Positions 23,820 to 33,596 of a stretch of DNA of 64,000 nucleotides are shown piece by piece (position 1 is the stretch's first letter; each line of letters begins with the position of its first letter). The DNA is taken from positions 738,759 through 802,758 of the forward strand of contig JANAVB010023997.1 of assembly GCA_029216955.1 (NCBI GenBank), read 5' to 3'. This DNA is from Iris pallida (taxonomy: Eukaryota > Streptophyta > Magnoliopsida > Asparagales > Iridaceae). A program made the position numbers and the translations under genes. The notes under the pieces are model-generated. The model was given only the letters and a program-made list of their open reading frames with translations. It was not told where the DNA came from and searched no databases.

Positions 23820-26800
23820 TGTTACGCCCCAGAACCAGAATACTGGAGAGCGGGGGCGGACATAGCCAGCTACGTATGATGAAATAGAATCTATCTCACC
23901 ATACGGTCACGGCTGTCTAGATATGTGAGGGTTTATCTACAAGCCATCAGTCTCTTAAGGTCATAAAATAGCCTATTGTCTCAATCTCAACCAACTAATA
24001 ATAATTACAAGATGTCAGATCTCCAAATATACAATTGTAAGGTGTCCCAAACATTACATATCCAGATGATCATGAAGCTAGTCGTTACAAAATGTGAGGA
24101 CTAGCAAGAGTTCAGTCATACATGATCAACCTCCGGGGCTTGTCAATCATGTTACAGCCCGTAGGCAGACAGTAAGTAAGTACAATCGAGCTAACACTTG
24201 CTCGTCGGCTAAACGCCTCAAAAGAATAATTTACAATATTACAGTGGAAGAACAAAAGAAACCCACTCGATGCCCTGGTTACGCCTGGTGACCACCATCG
24301 GGCTGGAAAGCAGGGAGATCCTTTGGTGCTGCTCCGGTATCTGGCCATACAAAACCAGCTGGGTCAGACCCCAGAAAGAGCAAGTGCCACAAAGGAGGCT
24401 TCACTTAGGACTAAAACCAACAAATCATTAGCATTCAACATGTAAGAAAACAATAAGTAACACAGATTGGGGTTCGAGCACTACCAATGCACTTGTCCCA
24501 ATCAGAGAAAATAATTAAGAGAAGCATCATGTTAAATAAAATATAGCTGGACAATATATATGAAAAGAAGACAATGATGAAAGTGACAATGAAGGGTACA
24601 ATCAGGATAGTACAATCTGGAGTAACAATAGTGTTCAAGCATTATAGTGATAATTTGGAGTGACAATCATTCAATCATGCTGGTACAATCTTGCAATCGA
24701 TCACTTCTAGACAATACTAAACTGGACTAGACTCCATCCAATCAATCACGGCCAATCATTGCCTATGGCTTTCTACATTAACTAACTAGGGTTATCACAA
24801 TCCTAGTTACTAGCAAGATGCAATGAGATGCTCCAAGTAGTCACAGGCCCTGCAGCTACCCAGGTTATCCAGGCAATCATTATAGTGACAATCCAGAGAG
24901 TTCAATCATTAAAGTGTCAATGGAGGGAGAGTACAAGACAATAGAGTTCAATCATTAAAGTGACAATCGAGAGTGCCCCACATGACAGTGGGCTGGAAAT
25001 GTGCCCTACTCGTCGGCAGGCTACAAGTCCAAACATTTGCGACCGGAATAACGAGGTCGCCTGTAACTGGGGAACATCTCTTCATGACTAGTAGATTATT
25101 CTAGTTATTAACCTTAGTTTATTTCAATATGTACCCCTGACCGTGGTACTCAGGGGTCCATGCCCTAGAAATGATGCAAGACAAGACTGGTTCATTTATA
25201 CAAGCACAATCGCCCACGGTGTCAAGTCATTATACAGGTCATGTCATGTCAAGTAGCCGCCGCAACGGCTTATCGAGATATAACATGTCAGGTTATCCGG
25301 TCAAGTATACTAGTCAGGAGTGCGCCACGACGGGCCACTATCATGTCATGTCAGGTTACTGGTCGAGAGCGCACCACTACAGGTCATCATCAAGTCAGGT
25401 TGTCATATCAAGTCTATCATGTCAAGCCAATCATGTCAAGTTATCATTCCAAATATATTAAATAAATTCGTGATTATCAAGTTCATGACAAAAGGCGTAA
25501 GGATATAAAATGGGCGTAAAATATCTAATAAAATATCCATATATAGGACTAATATGAATCACCGGTTACAAGTCAAGTGTGCATCCCATCGGGTCACTAT
25601 CAAGAAGATCAGAAAGTACCCGGATCATAAATCACAGAAATTAGAAACCATATTAGTCATAAGCAATTCATCAAAAACCGTGCCAGGTCGTGTTGGGTCA
25701 AGCAGTCGTGTCATGTGAAACAAGATCTCAAAACTCCAATCCATATAAGAGAAGCCAAGCCTAGAGGATTAAAACAAAATCAACATAGATAATAGATTGC
25801 GCAGGGGTTAGAGTACGCAAGGGATGAACTGCGCGAGAGTTGGATCGTGCAGGGGCTGGACTGCGCTGGGTCAAGCGTGCAGGGAAATGGATTGCGCTAG
25901 GTCAGATTGCGCAGAAGATGAACTGCGCAAGAGCTGAGCCGCACTGAGTCGGGTTGCACAGGGATCGGATTGCGCACACACTGGATTGCGCACACACCGG
26001 ATTGCGCAGAGAATGGATTGCGCCAGGGCGAGCTGCGCTGGCTGTATTGCGCCAAAACGAGCTGCACGAGGCTAAATTACGCCAGCACTAAAGAGTGCTG
26101 GGCTAACTAGTTTGCGCCAGCGCTAAAGAGCGCTGGACTGGATTGCGCTCGGGAACAGGGGTCTTCTTCCCCAAACCGAGAGAAAAAGCCATGGAACTCA
26201 GAAATTCCAAGGACCACAACTAGGTCAAAACAAGTCCAAATCCAACTTTGCAAGGGTCTAAATTGTGTAAAATTCAATTCTCTTCCACATAGAACAATCA
26301 AAATATGAAAATAAATAAGTTTCATAGATCAAATCCACCAAAATCCAAAAATACTTCAAACCTAGATCTACAAAATTCCAAGCTCCAATGGAGAAAATCC
26401 AAGTTCTAATGTTGCTCAAAATGAGCTAATAAAACTAATAGACAAATAAAATGTTGCCCTCAAGTGATAGCAAGATGCACTTGCCTAGGTTGGTGGTGGT
26501 GGTGGAGAGGAAGAAGCTTGAGGAAGAAGATGAAAAAAATAATAAGGAGAGAGAGAGAAGTTGATATTTATAATAGGGTGGGGTTCTCCATGTTAAACCA
26601 AAATAGTCCAAACCAAAATAAACCATGGTGAACCAAGTCAAGGCCAATAAACTCTCTCTCTAGCAATTTAAACCAAATGAACCATGAAATAAACCCAGCC
26701 TCACTAATCCAAAATAAACCAATGAACCATTAAAACCAATTGAACTATCAATGCTAATTAAAACCAAGCCAATGTAAAATAAATCAAGATAACTAATCAT

Positions 26801-26879
26801 GACTAAATAAATAAAAAAAATATGGGTCCAAAACACGTATACGTATACTAAATACGTATCACGAATTTGGGACATTACA
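23820..26879 (-). repeat. Element C 3' LTR (3060 bp)
   Basis: The plus strand starts tgttacgccccagaacc and ends aatttgggacattaca. In sense orientation this is the downstream LTR. It carries the array at 25797-26148, the palindrome ccagcgctaaagagcgctgg (26117-26136) and the conserved promoter block complement gcgtaaggatataaaatggg (25495-25514). Compared with its partner it shows several changes of the C-to-T/G-to-A kind at CG sites, including the terminal tgttacg against tgtcacg. Confidence 0.95.
25797..26148. repeat. Tandem array in element C 3' LTR
   Basis: Loose repeats of a 15-25 bp unit built on ggattgcgcag/ctgcgc words. It lies in the same place relative to the promoter block and hairpin as the unrelated-looking arrays of A and B. 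Confidence 0.88.
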
Positions 26880-26912
26880 TCCTACCCACCTTAAAAGAAT
26901 TCCGTCCTCGGA
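26880..26912 (-). promoter_or_regulatory. Element C polypurine tract
   Basis: On the minus strand, ccgaggacggaattc (complement of 26901-26915) is followed by ttttaaggtgggtagg directly before the LTR. Element B has the same arrangement at 33564-33596. It primes plus-strand DNA synthesis in this family. Confidence 0.75.
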
Positions 26913-27034
26913 ATTTAATCAAGAGGCTAGAGATGTAAGGAAAAGCTATTCTATCATAGGCAATCTACGCTACCAATCAATCATACAATCATTCATGCAA
27001 GCAAGGATTCGAAACGTAAGGCATAAGGAAGATA

Positions 27035-27290
27035 TTACACCTTACGAGTCAAACCAGCCGGGATGACCTGATTAGATATCATCCTCATGCTCCCAAGTTT
27101 GACTCTCCCAAAGAGGGATGACTCTAAGCAACACGGACTGAACTGATAGTCTTGCGCTTGAGGTCTCTCTCTTTGGTCAAACATGGACACGGGCCTCTCC
27201 TCATACGAAAAGTTACGGTTATTGGTACCAACCCTTTCGAATGATCTAGGATATGGCTCGGGTCCGGGATATTCCGTCACAATCAGGATA
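27035..27290 (-). pseudogene. Element C chromodomain-like tail
   Basis: The minus-strand frame has GTNNRNFSYEERPVSMFDQR, matching the [17 protein letters not shown] stretch just before the chromodomain-like block of element B. The chromodomain block then reads in another frame (SVRVAWRHH-like words are replaced by a frameshifted stretch). It is preceded at about 27290-27370 by the deletion junction with gag, so some 3 kb of pol is absent. In chromoviruses this tail directs integration; here it is frameshifted and orphaned. Confidence 0.75.
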
Positions 27291-27463
27291 CATGAAATAT
27301 GTCATGTACCCCGCATAATAACGGTAGAAAAGCAAGATGAGAGGACACATATACCTCTCGGCCGATTCTGAACCTGAACCCGGGCTAGGGCAAACTGCAA
27401 CGGGTTCTGTTGCTGGAAAGTCTGGGCCTGAGTCGACAATGGCCTCGGGAACGGAAACTGCTG

Positions 27464-28560
27464 CTACTGGTGAACGGAAGCTGGTACTGGTGCTGGTCCC
27501 CTAACCGAGGGACTAGATACTGTCGATGCTGAATCAACTCTGAATGGACAGGACCCCACCCTATGGTCCGGTGCTCCACACAATAAACACAATCCCAATA
27601 CCTTGCGACACTCTGCTACCACGTGTCCAGGCTTCCCACAATAAGAACAGCCCACGGCGGAAGACTGCGCTTGCTTCTGTTTCTGCGGAGAGTACGTCGG
27701 GGTTGAGTGCTGGTCCGACGTAACTGAAGCTGCTCGCCTCGGAGCTCCAATAGTTAAAGTCCTAGCTGCTGGAGGTGGTGCCGAAGACTGGTTCATCTGA
27801 CTATGGGACCGCTTCCGACCTCCAGTCCTGTCCACTATTCTCTGGGAGGTATACTCGTGCCTCCTTGCTGCTCGCAACACCGCATCATAGGTCTGATGCT
27901 CGAACTGTTCTACTGCCAATATAATCTCTAGGTGAAGTCCCTGCTGGAACCTCTACGCTCTGTCAAACTCGGTTGCCACCAAGGTGGGAGCAAACCGACT
28001 GAGTCTGGAAAACTCGGCCGCATAACCGTCGACCGTCCTCCCCATCTGTTTAAGATTACTGAACCTGGTCTGCAAGTCATATCGAGCCACTGTATCATAA
28101 TACTTGGTCTGGAACTTCTCGCTGAACAATGCCCAGGAGACAGGTGTTGCCAATCCCACTGCTTGTGCGGCCCACCAACTGCGGGCTAGATCCAATAACT
28201 GTAGGCGCACCACAGCCACCTTCTCGTCTTCTGGAGTCTTCGCGACTTCGAGAATCACCTCTATATCTTGTAGCCAAGCATCGGCAGCAATGGCATCCTC
28301 GCTGCCATCGAAGAATGGAGGGTTCAGGCGCTTGAAACTGTTGACCGTACTGTTCCCTGGATGACCGCCTCTGGTCAACGCATCTGCCACTGCCTGGTGC
28401 AAGGCGTCTCCTCGACGATCCTGGGAAGCTATCAAGGTCCTGATGAGACCTACCAAGGTGCCATCATCCGACTCTGCAGGCTGAACGGGCTGAACTGGTG
28501 GTACTGGTTCTCCAGGAGGCACGGCTCGGGAGGCTGCTGCTGAGGACTGATCTTGATCTT
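27464..28560 (-). pseudogene. Element C gag (one stop)
   Basis: Minus-strand frame from about 28560: Gln/Pro-rich start, GTLVGLIRTLIASQDRRGDA, RLNPPFFDGSEDAIAADAW near 28325, SWWAAQAVGLATPVSWALF near 28170, RTVDGYAAEFSRLSRFAPTL near 28040. A stop at about 27951 interrupts, and the same frame continues with RRHEYTSQRIVDRTGGRKRS near 27870 and two intact CCHC knuckles, CSYCGKPGHVVAEC and CLLCGAPDHRVGSC, near 27650-27560. It ends in a stop at 27464. Gag packages RNA; retention of near-complete gag in a pol-less element suggests it was useful for mobilisation, which is inference. Confidence 0.9.
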
Positions 28561-28785
28561 CTTGCTGTTGCTGGGCTGCCGGCTGGGCTCCTTCCGGCTG
28601 ATCAATATGAACGATGTCACTGAAGCAATGACATCAGGGATATTAAGGAAGGACCAGGATAGAACAATGATGCAAGCATGTTATCAAGTCAGGGATCAAG
28701 GAGATATGAAGATACGAGTGGAGATCAAAGGCGAGTACAGATTGAGACATCTATCTGGTAAACCCCCACATATCTTGATTGACAA

Positions 28786-28812
28786 GACCTGCATGGGCCA
28801 CCACTTAAACCA
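28786..28812 (-). promoter_or_regulatory. Element C primer-binding region
   Basis: Read on the minus strand directly after the LTR: tggtttaagtggtggcccat. Here the base after the LTR starts TGG, as a primer site should, but it does not match the initiator-Met complement. Confidence 0.5.
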
Positions 28813-31800
28813 TGTCACGCCCCAGAACCAGAATACTGGAGAGCGGGGGCGGACATAGCCAGCTACGTATGATGAAATAGAATCTATCTCACCATACGGC
28901 CACGGCTGTCTAGATATGTGAGGGTTTATCTACAAGCCATCAGTCTCTTAAGGTCATAAAATAGCCTATTGTCTCAATCTCAACCAACTAATAATAATTA
29001 CAAGATGTCAGATCTCCAAATATACAATTGTAAGGCGTCCCAAACATTACATATCCAGATGATCATGAAGCTAGTCGTTACAAAATGTGAGGACTAGCAA
29101 GAGTTCAGTCATACATGATCAACCCCCGGGGCTTGTCAATCATGTTACAGCCCGTAGGCAGACAGTAAGTAAGTACAATCGAGCTAACACTTGCTCGTCG
29201 GCTAAACGCCTCAAAAGAATAATTTACAATATTACAGTGGAAGAACAAAAGAAACCCACTCGATGCCCTGGTTACGCCTGGTGACCACCATCGGGCTGGA
29301 AAGCAGGGAGATCCTTTGGTGCTGCTCCGGTATCTGACCATACAAAACCAGCTGGGTCAGACCCCAGAAAGAGCAAGTGCCACAAAGGAGGCTTCACTTA
29401 GGACTAAAACCAACAAATTATTAGCATTCAACATGTAAGAAAACAATAAGTAACACAGATTGGGGTTCGAGCACTACCAATGCACTTGTCCCAATCAGAG
29501 AAAATAATTAAGAGAAGCATCATGTTAAATAAAATATAGCTGGACAATATATATGAAAAGAAGACAATGATGAAAGTGACAATGAAGGGTACAATCAGGA
29601 TAGTACAATCTGGAGTAACAATAGTGTTCAAGCATTATAGTGACAATTTGGAGTGACAATCATTCAATCATGCTGGTACAATCTTGCAATCGATCACTTC
29701 TAGACAATACTAAACTGGACTAGACTCCATCCAATCAATCACGGCCAATCATTGCCTACGGCTTTCTACATTAACTAACTAGGGTTATCACAATCCTAGT
29801 TACTAGCAAGATGCAATGAGATGCTCCAAGTAGTCACAGGCCCTGCAGCTACCCAGGTTATCCAGGCAATCATTATAGTGACAATCCAGAGAGTTCAATC
29901 ATTAAAGTATCAATGGAGGGAGAGTGCAAGACAATAGAGTTCAATCATTAAAGTGACAATCGAGAGTGCCCCACATGACAGTGGGCTGGAAATGTGCCCT
30001 ACTCGTCGGCAGGCTACAAGTCCAAACATTTGCGGCCGGAATAACGGGGTCGCCTGTAACTGGGGAACATCTCTTCATGACTAGTAGATTATTCTAGTTA
30101 TTAACCTTAGTTTATTTCAATATGTACCCCTGACCATGGTACTCAGGGGTCCATGCCCTAGAAATGATGCAAGACAAGACTGGTTCATTTATACAAGCAC
30201 AATCGCCCACGGTGTCAAGTCATTATACAGGTCATGTCATGTCATGTCAAGTAGCCGCCGCAACGGCTTATCGAGATATAACATGTCAGATTATCCGGTC
30301 AAGTATACTAGTCAGGAGTGCGCCACGACGGGCCACTATCATGTCATGTCAGGTTACTGGTCGAGAGCGCACCACTACGGGTCATCATCAAGTCAGGTTG
30401 TCATATCAAGTCTATCATGTCAAGCCAATCATGTCAAGTTATCATTCCAAACATATTAAATAAATTCGTGATTATCAAGTTCATGACAAAAGGCGTAAGG
30501 ATATAAAATGGGCGTAAAATATCTAATAAAATATTCATATACAGGACTAATATGAATCACCGGTTACAAGTCAAGTGTGCATCCCATCGGGTCACTATCA
30601 AGAAGATCAAAAAGTACCCGGATCATAAATCACAGAAATCAGAAACCATATTAGTCATAAGCAATTCATCAAAAACCGTGCCAGGTCGTGTTGGGTCAAG
30701 CAGTCGTGTCATGTGAAACAAGATCTCAAAACTCCAATCCATAGAAGAGAAGCCAAGCCTAGAGGATTAAAACAAAATCAACATAGACAATAGATTGCGC
30801 AGGGGTTAGAGTGCGCAAGGGATGAACTGCGCGAGAGTTGGATCGCGCAGGGGCTGGACTGCGCTGGGTCAAGCGCGCAGGGAAATGGATTGCGCTAGGT
30901 CAGATTGCGCAGAAGATGAACTGCGCAAGAGCTGAGCCGCGCTGAGTCGGGTTGCGCAGGGATCGGATTGCGCACACACTGGATTGCGCACACACCGGAT
31001 TGCGCAGAGAATGGATTGCGCCAGGGCGAGCTGCGCTGGCTGGATTGCGCCAAAACGAGCTGCGCGAGGCTAGATTGCGCCAGCACTAAAGAGTGCTGGG
31101 CTAACTAGTTTGCGCCAGCACTAAAGAGCGCTGGACTGGATTGCGCTCGGGAACAGGGGTCTTCTTCCCCAAACCGAGAGAAAAAGCCATGGAACTCAGA
31201 AATTCCAAGGACCACAACTAGGTCAAAACAAGTCCAAATCCAACTTTGCAAGGGTCTAAATTGTGTAAAATTCAATTCTCTTCCACATAGAACAATCAAA
31301 ACATGAAAATAAACAAGTTTCATAGATCAAATCCACTAAAATCCAAAAATACTTCAAACCTAGATCTACAAAATTCCAAGCTCCAATGGAGAAAATCCAA
31401 GTTCTAATGTTGCTCAAAATGAGCTAATAAAACTAATAGACAAATAAAATGTTGCCCTCAAGTGATAGCAAGATGCACTTGCCTAGGTTGGTGGTGGTGG
31501 TGGAGAGGAAGAAGCTTGAGGAAGAAGATGAAGAAAATAATAAGGAGAGAGAGAGAGAAGTTGATATTTATAATAGGGTGGGGTTCTCCATGTTAAACCA
31601 AAATAGACCAAACCAAAATAAACCAAGGTGAACCAAGTCAAGGCCAATAAACTCTCTCTCTAGCAATTTAAACCAAATGAACCATGAAATAAACCCAGCC
31701 TCACTAATCCAAAATAAACCAATGAACCATTAAAACCAATTGAACTATCAATGCTAATTAAAACCAAGCCAATGTAAAATAAACCAAGATAACTAATCAT

Positions 31801-31881
31801 GACTAAATAAATAAATAAAAAATATGGGTCCAAAACACGTATACGTATACTAAATACGTATCACAAATTTGGGACATTACA
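28813..31881 (-). repeat. Element C 5' LTR (3069 bp)
   Basis: The plus strand starts tgtcacgccccagaacc and ends aatttgggacattaca. It aligns with 23820-26879 throughout; one clear length change is an extra gtcat unit near 30238-30247. Array at about 30786-31143, palindrome-like ccagcactaaagagcgctgg at 31115-31134 (one mismatch), promoter block at 30493-30512. Confidence 0.95.
30786..31143. repeat. Tandem array in element C 5' LTR
   Basis: Same ggattgcgcag-type repeats as 25797-26148, with more intact tgcgc cores than the other LTR. Confidence 0.88.
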
Positions 31882-33427
31882 GGCATCGAAGTTATACTTC
31901 CTAGTGATATAGGAGTTCTAACGAGTCTACAAGTTCAATCTGACTTGGTAGGCAGGATCAAGGCAGCCCAGGCACAGGACCCAAGGATTCAGAAGCTTAG
32001 GGAAGAATGTGAGTCGGGACTCAGGGAGGAGATGAGAATTCATGAAGACGGTACATTTAGGTTTGGATCTCGTCTATGTGTACCTAGTGGAGATATCAGA
32101 CAGGAAGTTATGACAGAAGCTCACAGTTCTCAGTATTCTATACATCCTGGAGGGACCAAGATGTACCAAGATATCAAGCAGCACTTCTGGTGGAACGGGA
32201 TGAAGAGGGAGATAGCTAGGTTTGTTTCCCGTTTGCTTGATATGTCAGCAAGTAAAGGCAGAACAGCAGAGGCCAGCTAGATTATTACAATCGCTTCCTA
32301 TCCCGGAATGGAAGTGGGAACACATCACAATGACCGGTTTACCGAGATCACCAAGTGGTAAAGATGCTATTTGGGTGATAGTAGATCGGCTTACAAAGGT
32401 AGCACACTTTCTTCCTTTCAGAGTAGGACAATCTACAGAAAAGTTGGCGGAGTTGTACATGCAGCAGATAGTCAGGCAGCATGGAGTCCCTGTCAGTATT
32501 GTGTCAGACAGAGATACCCATTTCACATCATATTTCTGGAAGAGCTTACATCATAGTCTGGGCACCAAGTTAAAATTTAGTACGGCTTACCATCCACAGA
32601 CGGACGGGCAATCAGAAAGAACAATTCAGACTTTGAAAGATATGTTGCGAGCTTGCACCCTAGATTTTGGAGGATCTTGGAAGAGCCACCTGCACTTAGT
32701 TGAATTTTCATATAACAACAGTTATCAAGCCAGTATCCAGATGGCGCCATTTGAGGCACTATATGGTAAGAAGTGTAGGTCGCCACTAGCATGGGACGAT
32801 ATCGGGGAGAAGAAGATGTTAGGCCCAGAAATGATTGTTCAGACAGTTGAAGTGATTAAGAGAATTAGAGAGCGACTTCGAGTTGCGCAGGATCGACAAC
32901 GTCATTGGGCGGACCAGCATCGTAGGCCGCTAGAGTTTTCTGTTGGGGACCACGTGTTCTTGCGGATCTCACCTACCCGTGGGGTCATTAGATTTGGCGT
33001 TCACGGAAAGTTGAGTCCGCGGTACGTAGGACCATTCGTTATCCTTGATAGGGTAGGCGATGTTGCTTATCGTTTATCCCTTCCACCTTCGTTACGAGAG
33101 GTGCATGACGTGTTTTATGTATCTCAGTTGCGAAGGTATGTATCGGACCCAAGCCATATCCTTGATCATTCTGAGTTGGTTGTTGGTACCAATTTGTCTT
33201 ACGAGGAGCAGCCTGTGTCCATCTTGGACCGAAGAGAGAAGATACTCAAGAACCGAACAATTAACCTTGTCCGGGTTGCTTGGGGTCATCACTCTTTGGG
33301 AGAGTCAACGTGGGAACGTGAGGATGATATCCGATCACGGTATCCACATCTGTTTGACTCACAAGGTATATCTCTTTCTGCATACCTTGATTGTATTAGC
33401 TCCTCATGCTTGTCACCCTATGGATAG
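31882..33427 (+). pseudogene. Element B integrase and chromodomain (pol, second part)
   Basis: Resumes in frame after element C: EVILPSDIGVLTSLQVQSDL, then the zinc-binding half [19 protein letters not shown] near 32116-32170. One extra t near 32233 shifts the frame; the next frame continues [14 protein letters not shown], completing HHCC. The core follows, but ITM is joined directly to TGLPRS (32325-32350): the DFV found in element A, with the first catalytic Asp, is missing. [13 protein letters not shown] (near 32500) and [17 protein letters not shown] are present. The C-terminus has [20 protein letters not shown] and [20 protein letters not shown], a chromodomain-like block typical of Tekay/Del elements. 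Stop at 33427. Confidence 0.92.
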
Positions 33428-33563
33428 AACTACGTGATATCGTAGATTGTTAATATAGATATGTTATCTGCTAGTTAACATTGAAGAATGATTGCTTGCT
33501 CAAAGTTTCTTGTACCAAAATTTGCTTAGTTTTGATATTCCTATCCTGCTTGGATTTGAAATT

Positions 33564-33596
33564 CCGAGGACGAAATTTTTCTAAGGAGGGTAGAGA
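33564..33596 (+). promoter_or_regulatory. Element B polypurine tract
   Basis: ccgaggacgaaatttttc is followed by taaggagggtagaga directly before the 3' LTR. The same layout occurs in element C. Confidence 0.85.

Larger units (their letters stand above)
23820..31881 (-). mobile_element. Non-autonomous Tekay-like element C nested in B
   Basis: Two LTRs of about 3.06 kb (23820-26879 and 28813-31881) in direct orientation flank 1.9 kb. The 5-bp duplication ggcat is exact (23815-23819 and 31882-31886). On the minus strand the internal part has gag (about 28560-27464) and a chromodomain-like tail (27290-27035), with protease, RT, RNase H and integrase all missing. It is thus a gag-plus-tail deletion derivative that needs enzymes from another element. 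LTR and gag are closely related to element A. LTR arms differ by scattered substitutions, so it inserted fairly recently and after element B. Confidence 0.95.
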
